Part shown: positions 1 to 10,304 of the stretch, in pieces
How the letters are laid out: every line of letters begins with the position of its first letter
Numbering within the stretch: the first letter of the stretch is position 1
DNA from: Grimontia marina
GTDB taxonomy: Bacteria > Pseudomonadota > Gammaproteobacteria > Enterobacterales > Vibrionaceae
Direction: 5' to 3'
Assembly (NCBI RefSeq): GCF_900060185.1
Contig: NZ_FIZY01000015.1
Coordinates: 1 to 64,000 of the forward strand
DNA: 64,000 bases
Program-made: the position numbers and the translations under genes
The notes under the pieces: model-generated
Databases searched by the model: none
The model's input: only the letters and a program-made list of their open reading frames with translations
Told to the model about the DNA's origin: nothing

Positions 1-93
1 AACGAGGGAGTGTACGACTGTACATGACCGAGTGAGGGAGCAAAGTAACGCCGCTAGCGTGCTTTATAGCCAGCGGGATAAAGCCACAGAATT
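1..93 (+). other. rRNA operon spacer preceding 5S
   Basis: This stretch lies directly before the 5S gene and is probably the 23S-5S spacer; no recognisable 23S 3' end is visible, so the 23S gene would end outside the window. A 7-bp hairpin (gctttat at 61-67 with ataaagc about 10 bases later) lies just before the 5S and may help precursor processing. No gene is seen. Confidence 0.6.
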
Positions 94-212
94 TGCTTGG
101 CGACCATAGCGTTATGGACCCACCTGATTCCATGCCGAACTCAGTAGTGAAACGTAACAGCGCCGATGGTAGTGTGGGGTCTCCCCATGTGAGAGTAGGA
201 CATCGCCAGGCT
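94..212 (+). rRNA. rrf: 5S ribosomal RNA
   Basis: The sequence from tgcttggcgacc to catcgccaggct matches a gammaproteobacterial 5S rRNA. The 5' and 3' ends pair (tgcttggcg with cgccaggc), the conserved ccgaactcag loop is present, and the length is about 119 nt. It is followed by tRNA-Asp, as in many Vibrio rRNA operons. Exact ends are uncertain by one or two bases. Confidence 0.96.
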
Positions 213-220
213 TCCAATTT

Positions 221-250
221 AAGTTAACGTTGTGAACGAACGTTAATTTG
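221..250 (+). other. processing hairpin between 5S and tRNA-Asp
   Basis: An imperfect inverted repeat (aagttaacgtt, then aacgttaattt after a short loop) sits between 5S and tRNA-Asp. Its position suggests an RNase processing stem of the rRNA precursor. The function is inferred from position only. Confidence 0.4.
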
Positions 251-253
251 AGT

Positions 254-330
254 GGAGCGGTAGTTCAGTTGGTTAGAATACCGGCCTGTCACGCCGGGGG
301 TCGCGGGTTCGAGTCCCGTCCGCTCCGCCA
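254..330 (+). tRNA. tRNA-Asp (anticodon GTC)
   Basis: This 77-nt gene has acceptor arms ggagcgg/ccgctcc, a T-arm with gggttcgagtccc, anticodon GTC in the loop ctgtcac, and an encoded CCA end. It is the distal tRNA of the rRNA operon. Confidence 0.97.
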
Positions 331-341
331 CTTCTTAAAGA

Positions 342-368
342 AACCTCAGCAGAAATGCTGAGGTTTTT
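342..368 (+). terminator. rho-independent terminator of the rRNA/tRNA-Asp operon
   Basis: Arms aacctcagca and tgctgaggtt pair perfectly around a gaaa loop and are followed by a T run. Related hairpins follow tRNA-Trp and the tRNA remnant further on. Confidence 0.93.
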
Positions 369-660
369 TGCTATTTGTCATACTCAAATAAGACACTCAA
401 TTTACATACTCAATATCTGTCTTAAGTTCAAAATACAAGCCTGACCAAAATTAATGAGTGGGCATTGGTTAATAAGTTGATATGTCGAAAATCCACATCT
501 AATGTATTGAAATGCATACACTGAGTGTTCATTGTTTATTACTCTTACTTTTATTTATGCAACGGATGGAGTATTGGTCTGAAGTTTTTATTATTGAGAC
601 TTTTTTTATATAACATCGCGGTATTATCAGTTTATCTAACAGGGATAAAGGAATCACCAG
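369..660. other. intergenic, AT-rich
   Basis: This AT-rich stretch lies between the rRNA operon terminator and a small ORF. No gene or convincing promoter pair stands out. It presumably carries the promoter of the small ORF. Confidence 0.5.
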
Positions 661-795
661 ATGGATGATTTAGCAGCTTTACTTCAAATGACTCTGCTTT
701 GTAGCGCTATTGCAGCTTTGGTTGCAGGGCCGGCAGTTATCGCATTACTGGTATTTAATAAGTACAAGCAGAAAAATCTTGCTGAAGAATTATAA
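661..795 (+). CDS. small single-span membrane protein, unknown function (44 aa)
   Basis: The ORF encodes 44 residues starting MDDLAALLQM and ending KQKNLAEEL. Residues about 10-33 form one strongly hydrophobic segment (ALLQMTLLCSAIAALVAG, then AVIALLVF) followed by a basic and acidic tail (NKYKQKN), as expected of a single-span inner-membrane peptide with its C-terminus inside. A good ribosome binding site, aaagga at 647-652, stands 8 bases before the ATG. It is a lone gene between two tRNA loci. I do not recognise the family. The good Shine-Dalgarno site and membrane-like composition argue for a real gene, but conservation was not tested. Confidence 0.6.
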   Translation: MDDLAALLQMTLLCSAIAALVAGPAVIALLVFNKYKQKNLAEEL

Positions 796-881
796 TTTTG
801 CATGAAATCTGTTCATTTGGTTTAGCTTTCCCCAACCATTACTGGCTATTTGATTGAGAACCATTAGAATAACGCGCGTAC

Positions 882-958
<77 letters not shown>

Positions 959-963
959 AATTC

Positions 964-993
964 GAAGCCTCAGCAGAGATGCTGGGGCTTTTT
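964..993 (+). terminator. terminator after tRNA-Trp
   Basis: Arms agcctcagca and tgctggggct pair around gaga and are followed by a T run. Confidence 0.88.
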
Positions 994-1048
994 CATATAT
1001 GGCATTTGTCTCTGCGAGCCAATTGTTGGGAGCTGGGGCGCCAGTCCG

Positions 1049-1072
1049 ATCGAATCCCACCACCCTTGCCAA
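1049..1072 (+). pseudogene. remnant of a tRNA-Trp 3' end
   Basis: The bases tcgaatcccaccacccttgcc nearly repeat the T-loop and acceptor 3' end of the tRNA-Trp gene about 120 bases earlier. No matching 5' half (acceptor 5' strand, D-arm or anticodon arm) precedes it. It is followed by a second copy of the tRNA-Trp terminator. This is best read as the decayed second copy of a tandem tRNA-Trp duplication. Confidence 0.7.
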
Positions 1073-1077
1073 AATCG

Positions 1078-1108
1078 AAGCTTCAGCAGAAATGCTGGGG
1101 CTTTTTCG
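1078..1108 (+). terminator. duplicated terminator after the tRNA remnant
   Basis: Arms agcttcagca and tgctggggct (with G-U pairs) enclose gaaa and precede a T run. It is nearly the same as the terminator at 964-993. Confidence 0.85.
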
Positions 1109-1228
1109 TATCTACTGTTCCCCCATTCAGTTCAGCATTTGAATTGGCTAAAAGATCGCCTTAGCGAATAGGTTCTTTACGGCGTATCATGTCAGCTTGG
1201 TTTTTTCGATAGCATGGGTTTGAACGCC

Positions 1229-1612
1229 ATGAATCAAGCGGCTTTACTCTTCTATATTGCGATTGGAGGTGCATTTGGTGCCTGTTCTCGCTACCTGATC
1301 TCCGAGCTATGCGCAGTGATGCTAGGGCGCGGGTTTCCTTATGGTACTTTGATGGTTAATGTCGTGGGCTCATTTATGATGGGGCTACTCGTTGCCGCCT
1401 TGGAGCAAGAAGTCTTTTCTCCAGGTCCTTGGCGCCACCTTATCGGACTTGGCTTCCTTGGTGCGCTCACTACCTTTTCCACGTTTTCTATGGATAACGT
1501 TTTGCTGCTTCAACAGGGTGAGTGGTTCAAAATGGGCCTGAATGTTGTGCTTAATGTCGTTGTCTGTATTTTTGCAGCTTGGGCAGGCTTTCAGTTGTTA
1601 ATGCGCGGTTAA
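1229..1612 (+). CDS. crcB: CrcB/Fluc fluoride ion channel
   Basis: This 127-residue four-helix membrane protein exports fluoride as a dual-topology dimer. Family marks seen are GGAFGACSRYLIS near the N-terminus, the GTLMVNVVGSF segment with the conserved Asn, and the GALTTFSTFS motif (about residues 74-84), whose Thr/Phe residues line the pore. The ATG at 1229 gives MNQAALLFY and the usual family length of about 127; an in-frame ATG at 1214 would add five residues. Neither start has a strong ribosome site. No fluoride riboswitch was recognised upstream. The gene lies just before the thiamine operon and seems to be a separate unit. Confidence 0.93.
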   Translation: MNQAALLFYIAIGGAFGACSRYLISELCAVMLGRGFPYGTLMVNVVGSFMMGLLVAALEQEVFSPGPWRHLIGLGFLGALTTFSTFSMDNVLLLQQGEWFKMGLNVVLNVVVCIFAAWAGFQLLMRG

Positions 1613-1666
1613 TCACTTTGAGTGGTTGAGATAACGGAAAGCATTCCCTATACTCGTTCGCTGATA

Positions 1667-1748
1667 CTTGTCGGAGTGCCATTTGGCTGAGACTGCGAAA
1701 GCAGGATCCGTTGAACCTGATCAGGCTAATACCTGCGAAGGGAACAAG
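1667..1748 (+). promoter_or_regulatory. TPP (thiamine pyrophosphate) riboswitch
   Basis: The classic THI-box blocks are present in order: a P1 arm cttgt (1667-1671) pairing with acaag (1744-1748), cggagtgcc, ggctgaga, and ttgaacctgatcaggctaatacctgcg. It lies about 110 bases before thiC and will sense TPP to control the thi operon. Between aptamer and start codon are complementary segments (ggtgt near 1762 with cacacc near 1797, and ggata/tatcc within), which could form the expression-platform stem. A T-run terminator is not obvious, so translational control or a less regular mechanism is likely. Confidence 0.96.
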
Positions 1749-1789
1749 AGAACAACAATAGTGGTGTTCAGGGATAGCCATATCCATAA

Positions 1790-3787
<1,998 letters not shown>

Positions 3788-3795
3788 GGGGTGCT

Positions 3796-4467
3796 ATGAA
3801 CACCTCTCCCGTGTTTCCAAGGATGGACGGGGGCATAGGCCCTCTCTATCCGGTGGTGGATGATATTGCCCTGTTGAAGCGATTGCTGGCGTTTGGCGTG
3901 CGTACAGTGCAGCTTAGGGTTAAAGACGCCAACCATCCTAATCTTGATGCCATGATCAAAGAGGCTGTCGCTTGCGGCCGCCTCTGTCAGGCTCAGGTAT
4001 TTATCAACGATCACTGGGAAAAGGCTCTCGATGCAGGCGCATATGGAATTCATCTGGGTCAGGACGATTTGAAATCGGCTGATCTGGATGCGATAGCCCG
4101 TGCCGGTATTCGCCTTGGAGTGTCCACCCGAACGTCTGATGAACTGGATTTAGCCTTGTCTCTTAACCCGAGCTATTTAGCTATCGGCCATATTTTCCCA
4201 ACACCAACCAAACAGATGCCGACGCCTCCCCAGGGCGTAGCGCAGTTGTCGAAGCATTTAGCGACAGTAGCAGGGAAACTACCGACAGTGGCTATTGGTG
4301 GTATTGATCTCGCTAAAGCCCCAGAAGTTTGGCAAAGCGGCGTGAATGCGATTGCTGTTGTCCGGGCGGTCACCCAGTCCTGTGACTTGGCGGCAACGCT
4401 TCAATCGTTCGCTGAGGTGCTGACAGAGGAGGCAAGAAATGAGCGTATCGTCGTCGAACAAAGCTAG
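3796..4467 (+). CDS. thiE: thiamine-phosphate synthase ThiE
   Basis: ThiE joins hydroxymethylpyrimidine diphosphate and thiazole phosphate to give thiamine phosphate. The 223-residue (beta/alpha)8 protein shows TVQLRVKD near residue 37, VFINDHWEKALDAGAYGIHLGQDDL (about 73-97), the GHIFPTPTK phosphate and pyrimidine loop, and AIGGI near 175. These are the marks of this family. It starts 8 bases after thiC, and its end overlaps the start of thiF by 29 bases, which suggests coupled translation. Confidence 0.96.
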   Translation: MNTSPVFPRMDGGIGPLYPVVDDIALLKRLLAFGVRTVQLRVKDANHPNLDAMIKEAVACGRLCQAQVFINDHWEKALDAGAYGIHLGQDDLKSADLDAIARAGIRLGVSTRTSDELDLALSLNPSYLAIGHIFPTPTKQMPTPPQGVAQLSKHLATVAGKLPTVAIGGIDLAKAPEVWQSGVNAIAVVRAVTQSCDLAATLQSFAEVLTEEARNERIVVEQS

Positions 4468-5251
4468 TCTGTCAGACAATGAATTTGACCGTTACAGTCG
4501 CCAAATCATGTTGGATAACTGGGGCGAAGAGGCGCAACTGAAACTTTCCCAAGCCAAAGTACTGATAGTGGGATGTGGTGGTCTTGGAACTGCGGCTTCG
4601 CAGTATTTGGCCGGGGCAGGAGTCGGACAGTTAGTGCTGGCTGATGGCGATGTGCTGGAGCGTTCAAACTTGCCGAGGCAAATTGCTTATCGCGAAAAGG
4701 ACCAGGGTAAAGGTAAGGCGAAAGCGCTGAGTGAACAACTCAACGCGTTGAATAGCCTAATCCAATGTCGCCCTGTCATTCGTCAGCTTGATGGAATGGC
4801 GTTGGAGCTTGAAGCTTCCCTTGCTGATATCGTGCTTGATTGCAGCGACAACATGGCAACCAGGCAGGCGGTGAATGCCGCCTGTGTGAAACTGGGCAAA
4901 CCGTTGATTGCTGGTGCAGGTATTGGTTGGCAAGGTCAACTGATGACTTTCGATTTCAGAACCTCTTCCTCGCCTTGTTATCACTGTCTATTCCCCTCCC
5001 ATCACGACCCTCAATCGAGGAGTTGCCAGAGTGCAGGTGTCGTGGGGCCAGTAGTGGGCATTATCGGAAACTTTCAGGCTTTAGAAGCACTTAAGCTACT
5101 GATTGGAGAAAGGCTGTCACCTAACTTCTTTCAATTTGATGGACAGTCATTTTCGCTCAAAAAGATACTGGTTGCTCGCGATCCTGAGTGTGCCATTTGT
5201 CAGCCTCGCGCACTTCTAAATAAGGAGATCTCACATGCAGATCTGGCTTAA
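4439..5251 (+). CDS. thiF: ThiS adenylyltransferase ThiF
   Basis: ThiF activates the C-terminal glycine of the sulfur carrier ThiS by adenylation, in the thiazole branch. The 270-residue E1-like protein has RYSRQIML near the N-terminus, the nucleotide loop VLIVGCGGLGT (about residues 40-50), the acidic DGDVLERSNLPRQ segment, DCSDN, and two zinc-binding CxxC pairs (CYHC and CAIC). A strong ribosome site, agaggagg at 4425-4432, sets the ATG at 4439 inside the end of thiE. The last codons overlap thiS. Confidence 0.96.
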   Translation: MSVSSSNKASLSDNEFDRYSRQIMLDNWGEEAQLKLSQAKVLIVGCGGLGTAASQYLAGAGVGQLVLADGDVLERSNLPRQIAYREKDQGKGKAKALSEQLNALNSLIQCRPVIRQLDGMALELEASLADIVLDCSDNMATRQAVNAACVKLGKPLIAGAGIGWQGQLMTFDFRTSSSPCYHCLFPSHHDPQSRSCQSAGVVGPVVGIIGNFQALEALKLLIGERLSPNFFQFDGQSFSLKKILVARDPECAICQPRALLNKEISHADLA

Positions 5252-5435
5252 TGATGAAGCCTACTCGCCAAAAACTGCCAGCGATTTGCTGGCATTGGTG
5301 AGCGAATTATCTCTGCCTGAACAGTCGGTGGCGATAGCTCTGAACGGTGAAATTATCCCCCGTAGCCAGTGGCAATCTACACCACTGACTGAGGGTGTTC
5401 AGGTCGCTATGTTTCAGGCCATTGCCGGAGGTTAA
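5235..5435 (+). CDS. thiS: sulfur carrier protein ThiS
   Basis: This 66-residue beta-grasp protein carries sulfur as a C-terminal thiocarboxylate for thiazole synthesis. It ends in the required Gly-Gly (FQAIAGG), and the [11 protein letters not shown] segment is typical. The start overlaps the end of thiF by 17 bases and is preceded by aaggaga. It is the substrate of ThiF and sulfur donor to ThiG, both encoded on either side. Confidence 0.96.
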   Translation: MQIWLNDEAYSPKTASDLLALVSELSLPEQSVAIALNGEIIPRSQWQSTPLTEGVQVAMFQAIAGG

Positions 5436-5437
5436 CC

Positions 5438-6208
5438 ATGTTGAAAATTGCAGATAAAACATTTTCCTCTCGCCTGTTTACCGGAACAGGAAAGTTCTCA
5501 AGCACCCAGGTTATGGCAGAAAGTATTGTCGAAAGTGGCTCCGAGTTAGTTACCATGGCGCTAAAACGTGTCGATGTCCAAAAGCGTGATGATGACATTC
5601 TGGCGCCACTGATTGCGTCGGGTATGAATCTGTTACCTAACACGTCGGGTGCAAAAACCGCGAAAGAAGCCATTTTTGCGGCAAGACTTGCCCGTGAGGC
5701 ACTGGGAACGAACTGGCTGAAGCTCGAAATTCATCCTGATCCCAAATACCTGATGCCTGACCCGATTGAAACCTTGAAAGCGGCTGAAGCACTGGTCAAA
5801 GAGGGGTTTGTGGTGCTGCCATATTGCCATGCCGATCCTGTGCTTTGTAAGCATCTGGAAGAAGCTGGTTGTGCGGCCGTGATGCCGCTCGGTGCACCCA
5901 TTGGCAGCAACAAAGGCCTTGCGTCGCGAGACTTTCTCGACATCATCATCGATCAGGCCAAAGTGCCAGTGGTGGTAGATGCTGGGATAGGCGCCCCTTC
6001 CCATGCTGCTGAAGCGATGGAAAAAGGTGCAGATGCTGTGCTGGTGAATACAGCCATTGCTGCGGCAGCTGACCCTGTCGCAATGGCTAAGGCCTTCAAG
6101 TTAGCCGTAGAAGCAGGACGCATGGCGTATGAGTCAGGCTTAGCAGGTCAGGTAAAACAAGCTGTCGCTTCCAGCCCACTCACCGCTTTTCTTGATGAGC
6201 TGGCGTGA
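5438..6208 (+). CDS. thiG: thiazole synthase ThiG
   Basis: ThiG condenses deoxyxylulose 5-phosphate, dehydroglycine and ThiS-bound sulfur into the thiazole phosphate. The 256-residue barrel protein shows [12 protein letters not shown] at the start, [30 protein letters not shown], the [16 protein letters not shown] segment, [45 protein letters not shown], all typical. The ribosome site ggagg is formed by the end of thiS two codons earlier, so the two are tightly coupled. Confidence 0.97.
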   Translation: MLKIADKTFSSRLFTGTGKFSSTQVMAESIVESGSELVTMALKRVDVQKRDDDILAPLIASGMNLLPNTSGAKTAKEAIFAARLAREALGTNWLKLEIHPDPKYLMPDPIETLKAAEALVKEGFVVLPYCHADPVLCKHLEEAGCAAVMPLGAPIGSNKGLASRDFLDIIIDQAKVPVVVDAGIGAPSHAAEAMEKGADAVLVNTAIAAAADPVAMAKAFKLAVEAGRMAYESGLAGQVKQAVASSPLTAFLDELA

Positions 6209-6219
6209 CGGGAGGAGAT

Positions 6220-7332
6220 ATGGCTTTTTCTGATCATTGGCAGACGCTCGATTGGGACGATATCCGTCTCTCGATTTACAGCAAAACGGAAGTGGATGTT
6301 CAGCGGGCACTGGCTAAGCCAAAGCGGAATTTGGAGGACTTCAAAGCGTTGATCTCGCCGGCTGCGGAGCCCTTCCTTGAAGCGATGGCGCAGCAAGCTG
6401 CCGCACTGACACGCCGTCGATTCGGCTATACGGTCAATTTCTACGTGCCGCTTTATCTGTCGAACCTTTGCGCCAATGCTTGTACCTATTGTGGTTTTTC
6501 AATGGAAAACCGTATCAAGCGACGTACCCTGTCATTGGATGACATTGAGCGAGAGTGCGAAGCGATTAAAGCAATGAACTTCGACAGCATCCTTTTGGTG
6601 ACGGGTGAGCATCAAACCAAAGTGGGGATGGACTACTTTCGAACCTCAGTGCCTGTCATTAAGCAGCATTTCAGCTATCTCGCCATGGAGGTACAACCCA
6701 TGGAAACGAAAGACTATGCTGAGCTTAAAGGTCTGGGTCTGGATGCAGTGATGGTCTATCAGGAAACCTATAATCGCTCGACCTATGCCGAACATCATCT
6801 ACGTGGCAACAAGACAGATTTTGCTTTCCGTCTTGATACCCCTGACAGGCTTGCCCAGGCAGGGATCGACAAGATTGGCATTGGTGCTTTGATTGGACTG
6901 GATGAGTGGCGAACTGATTGCTTCTTTGTCGCCAGTCACCTTGAGTACATGGAGCGAACTTACTGGCGAAGCCGTTACTCGATTTCATTTCCAAGGCTCC
7001 GTCCTTGTGAGGGGGCGGTACAGCCAAAGTCAGTGATGACGGACCGGCAACTGGTTCAGCTAATATGTGCCTATAGGTTGCTTAACTCTGAAGTGGAGCT
7101 TTCTCTATCGACCCGAGAGTCACCTGAATTTCGGGATAAGGTGCTGCCGCTTGGGATCACTTCGATGTCAGCAGCCTCGAAAACCCAGCCTGGCGGGTAC
7201 GCCGATGATGAGCCTGAGCTGGAGCAGTTTTCGGTCTCTGACGAGCGCAGTGCGAGTGCCGTTGCGACCGCTGTGAAAGCGGCGGGTTTTGAAGTGGTGT
7301 GGAAGGACTGGGAGCAGGGATATTCTGGATAA
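6220..7332 (+). CDS. thiH: 2-iminoacetate synthase (tyrosine lyase) ThiH
   Basis: ThiH is a radical-SAM enzyme that splits tyrosine to dehydroglycine and p-cresol, feeding ThiG. The 370-residue product has the cluster motif CANACTYCGF (CxxxCxxC, about residues 86-93), then LLVTGEH and MEVQPM. The ATG at 6220 follows ggaggag immediately and gives MAFSDHWQ; a GTG at 6205 overlapping the thiG stop is less likely. Use of the tyrosine lyase rather than glycine oxidase (ThiO) fits a facultative anaerobe. It is the last gene of the operon. Confidence 0.95.
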   Translation: MAFSDHWQTLDWDDIRLSIYSKTEVDVQRALAKPKRNLEDFKALISPAAEPFLEAMAQQAAALTRRRFGYTVNFYVPLYLSNLCANACTYCGFSMENRIKRRTLSLDDIERECEAIKAMNFDSILLVTGEHQTKVGMDYFRTSVPVIKQHFSYLAMEVQPMETKDYAELKGLGLDAVMVYQETYNRSTYAEHHLRGNKTDFAFRLDTPDRLAQAGIDKIGIGALIGLDEWRTDCFFVASHLEYMERTYWRSRYSISFPRLRPCEGAVQPKSVMTDRQLVQLICAYRLLNSEVELSLSTRESPEFRDKVLPLGITSMSAASKTQPGGYADDEPELEQFSVSDERSASAVATAVKAAGFEVVWKDWEQGYSG

Positions 7333-7355
7333 CAAACAGAGTTATTGTATAAACA

Positions 7356-7377
7356 AAGAGCGCCAATCGGCGCTCTT
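7356..7377. terminator. bidirectional terminator between thiH and aminopeptidase P
   Basis: Nine perfect base pairs (aagagcgcc with ggcgctctt) surround an aatc loop. A T-rich tail follows on the plus strand. The genes on both sides converge on it. Confidence 0.85.
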
Positions 7378-7396
7378 CTCTTTGGTGTTTAACCAT

Positions 7397-9184
7397 CTAG
7401 CGTGAAAGGGCGGCAGTTGCTCGCTCAAGCCACGCCAAGTCCTCTCCTTCAAGTGATGGGCTAACATCCTGCCACACTTTCTGGTGGTAATCGTTCCACC
7501 ATGCAATCTCGCTGTCAGTCAACAAAGACACGTCCACCAAGCGGCGATCGATTGGAGCGCGGGTTAATGACTCAAAACCAAGTACAGTCATGTCGCCCTG
7601 GGTTGGCACTTCTACCACCAACTCCAGGTTTTCGATGCGGATACCAAAGGCATCAGCGCGGTAATAGCCTGGCTCATTTGACAACACCATACCTGGCAAC
7701 AGCGCAACGGTATTCGGCGCTTTGGCAATGCGTTGAGGGCCTTCATGGACGCTTAGGAAGTGACCTACTCCGTGGCCTGTGCCATGGTCGTAGTCGAAGC
7801 CGTTAGCCCACAGGTGCTGACGCGCCAGCGCATCCAGTTGGCTACCAGCGGTACCCTTCGGAAAACGTGCAGTTGCCAGAGAGATATGGCCTTTCAGTAC
7901 CAGAGTGAAGGCTTGCTTCACTTCGTCGGAACACTCACCAATCGCAACAGTGCGGGTGATATCGGTCGTACCATCCGGATATTGACCGCCTGAGTCCACC
8001 AGATAGACATTGTTGAGCTCAAGCTCGCCCGGCTCAGGCTGATTCAGGTGGTTGTAATGGCACATAGCTGCATTGCCACCTGCTGCTGAGATAGTATCGA
8101 AGCTCAAATCTGCCAGTGTTTTATCTAGTTCGCGGAAGCTGTAGAGCTTGTTTGAAAGCTCGGCTTCGTTTGGCAGGTTGTCCGCCGCGACTTCTTTATC
8201 CAGCCAGGCAAGGAAACGGCTGACTGCCACGCCATCGCGGACATGGCTTGCTTTCATACCTGCGACTTCTACTGCGTTTTTGGCCGCTTTTGGCAGCATG
8301 CATGGGTCGGCAGCGTGAACGATAATGGCACCGTTTTGATTCAGTACCTGACTTGCCCAGGCATTGCTGGTTTGCGGGTCGACCAACACAGATTGGCCGG
8401 ATAGTGCAGCCAGAGCTGACTCCAGTGCTTCTGGAGCTTGAACCGATACGCCTTCGCCCACATGCGCTGAGAAACCTTCAGGCAGGCGCGCAGGGTCGAT
8501 AAACAGAGTGACTTCGCCTTTGGCATTGACGATAGCGCTGGCCAGCACCACGGGCAGACGTGATACATCGCCACCACGGATATTCAGAAGCCAACAGATG
8601 CTGTCGAGCTGACTTAAAAGCGCTGCATCAGCGCCGGATTTAGCAATCGCAGTACCGATTTCACGGCGTTTATCTTCGCTGTTTTGACCCACAATGTTGG
8701 TGCCCATCAGCCTTGCATCGGTTAGCAGGGGAGCAGGACGATCATGCCATGCAGTATCGACCGGGTTGGTATCTACACACACCAAATCCAGTTTACCCTC
8801 GACCTGTTTCTCCGCAGAAGCCAGCCAGTTGGCGCTGTGAAGGCGTGGGTCAACGGCCACTTTGCTGCCTTTAGGCAAGTTGTCTTGCAGCCATTGCAGG
8901 GCAGGCTCTTCAATCAGATGACGGTATTCGAAAATGTCACCAGGCACTTGCTTGCGTACCTGTACCGTGTAGCGGCCATCAACAAACATCGCGGCTTTGT
9001 CTCGCGCGATAACAGCCGCGCCCGCTGAGCCAGTAAAACCGGTCGCCCAGAGGAGGCGTTCATTGTGCTCGGGGATGTATTCGCCGAGAAATTCGTCTTC
9101 ATGAGGAATGATCAGAGCGTCCAGTGCCTGTTCTTCCAGCCAGCGTCTCAATGCATCGACGCGCTGCGCAATAATGGCGTGCAT
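7397..9184 (-). CDS. Xaa-Pro aminopeptidase, M24B family, long three-domain form
   Basis: This cytoplasmic metallopeptidase removes N-terminal residues that precede proline. The 595-residue length and two creatinase-like N-terminal domains match the long eukaryote-like form (XPNPEP1 type) rather than E. coli PepP of about 440 residues. Dinuclear metal ligands are visible in the C-terminal domain: VDSGGQYPDGTTDITRT (two Asp), GTGHGVGHFLSVHEGP (His), LSNEPGYYRADAFGIRIENLELV (two Glu). It is a single gene, read toward thiH and ending at a shared terminator. Confidence 0.93.
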   Translation of the reverse strand: MHAIIAQRVDALRRWLEEQALDALIIPHEDEFLGEYIPEHNERLLWATGFTGSAGAAVIARDKAAMFVDGRYTVQVRKQVPGDIFEYRHLIEEPALQWLQDNLPKGSKVAVDPRLHSANWLASAEKQVEGKLDLVCVDTNPVDTAWHDRPAPLLTDARLMGTNIVGQNSEDKRREIGTAIAKSGADAALLSQLDSICWLLNIRGGDVSRLPVVLASAIVNAKGEVTLFIDPARLPEGFSAHVGEGVSVQAPEALESALAALSGQSVLVDPQTSNAWASQVLNQNGAIIVHAADPCMLPKAAKNAVEVAGMKASHVRDGVAVSRFLAWLDKEVAADNLPNEAELSNKLYSFRELDKTLADLSFDTISAAGGNAAMCHYNHLNQPEPGELELNNVYLVDSGGQYPDGTTDITRTVAIGECSDEVKQAFTLVLKGHISLATARFPKGTAGSQLDALARQHLWANGFDYDHGTGHGVGHFLSVHEGPQRIAKAPNTVALLPGMVLSNEPGYYRADAFGIRIENLELVVEVPTQGDMTVLGFESLTRAPIDRRLVDVSLLTDSEIAWWNDYHQKVWQDVSPSLEGEDLAWLERATAALSR

Positions 9185-9232
9185 TCTTCGTCCTTATTTG
9201 GGTGATCGTATAGGGGTCTTTGGTTGTCTAAG

Positions 9233-10204
9233 CTATCTGTTTTCATCTGCCGCTGCAATTTCTGTCATATGTCGACAACGTGAAATAATCAACTGCCGTA
9301 ACCAGCTATGACCAGGATCGGATTGCTGACTTTGATGCCAGAACAGGGTATATGCCATGGGCGGTAAAGGTGTTGGCAATGACAACACGTGTAAATTGAG
9401 TTGCTTAGCGACGGCTGCTGCAAAATGCGCCGGCGCGGTGAACACCAGGTCGGTATGGGTGCAAAGGCTCGCCGCGCTGTTGAAATCCGGCACATACATG
9501 GCGATGTCGCGCTCAATGCCCCGCTCTGCAAGTTTATAGTCAAGCAGCCAGCGATCGCTGCCATCACACCTGACCTGAACGTGTCGCTGTTTCAGGTAGG
9601 TATCCAAATCCCATTTTGCTTCATCTAGCACGGGGTGATCTTTTCTCACTATCACCCGTTGCTCATCCTGATAAAGCTCCTCATAGATGATGCCTTTCGG
9701 CGGCATCATCGTCAGCATGGCGTCAGCAGGGTTAAGGTCTTTTCCCGTAATGCCAAAATCTACCTCACCACGTGCCATGGCGTCGAAAGTTTGCCCGCTC
9801 CATGCCTGAGTATCCAGCGTGATTGAGGGAGCTGCGTCGAGGATTTCACCTAAAAATCGAGGAAGCAGCAGAGGATAGGCACTTTCGACCAGAGAGAAGT
9901 GAAAACGGCGATCGCTGGTTGCCGGGTTGAATTCATCCGAGACTGTCAGCCCTTCAATGTGCCCAAGCAGGCTTTTCAGTCCCGGTTTTAAGGACAAGGC
10001 TTTCGGCGTTGGGTAAAGGCCACGGGAAGTGCGGTTGAACAAGGGGTCATCAAACTGTTCGCGAAGTTTGGCGAGGTTTTTACTGACCGCGGATTGACTG
10101 AGATGAAGACGCTGCGCAGCCCGGGTGACGTTGCTTTCTTCCAGTAACACATGAAGACAGATAAGCAGGCTGAGATCGTAACGCAGCAGTTGGTTGAGGT
10201 TCAT
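9233..10204 (-). CDS. LysR-family transcriptional regulator
   Basis: The 323-residue protein has a winged helix-turn-helix at residues about 8-66 (NVTRAAQRLHLSQSAVSKNLAKLREQFDDPLFNRTSRGLYPTP is the usual LysR signature) and a periplasmic-binding-like effector domain after that. It is transcribed away from the adjacent MFS exporter, the standard arrangement for a LysR protein controlling its neighbour. A T-N11-A dyad lies between them. The effector cannot be read from sequence. Confidence 0.92.
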   Translation of the reverse strand: MNLNQLLRYDLSLLICLHVLLEESNVTRAAQRLHLSQSAVSKNLAKLREQFDDPLFNRTSRGLYPTPKALSLKPGLKSLLGHIEGLTVSDEFNPATSDRRFHFSLVESAYPLLLPRFLGEILDAAPSITLDTQAWSGQTFDAMARGEVDFGITGKDLNPADAMLTMMPPKGIIYEELYQDEQRVIVRKDHPVLDEAKWDLDTYLKQRHVQVRCDGSDRWLLDYKLAERGIERDIAMYVPDFNSAASLCTHTDLVFTAPAHFAAAVAKQLNLHVLSLPTPLPPMAYTLFWHQSQQSDPGHSWLRQLIISRCRHMTEIAAADENR

Positions 10205-10212
10205 TAAGTGTT

Positions 10213-10227
10213 ATTCCTAATGGGAAT
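10213..10227. promoter_or_regulatory. probable LysR-type operator (T-N11-A dyad)
   Basis: The sequence attcc-taatg-ggaat is a perfect 5-5-5 dyad containing the T-N11-A pattern preferred by LysR regulators. It lies 9 bases before the regulator's start codon and about 80 bases before the divergent exporter gene. Confidence 0.55.
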
Positions 10228-10304
10228 GTCTGACCTGAATATAAACCATTTTTGTTCATATCAAAATCCCACTACACTCCGCCTCAAATCATCAGGAGCT
10301 CTTT

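Noticed and set aside
594-627. Promoter for the 44-residue ORF (ttgaga ... tattat)
   Set aside because: The spacing (22 bases) does not fit a sigma-70 promoter.
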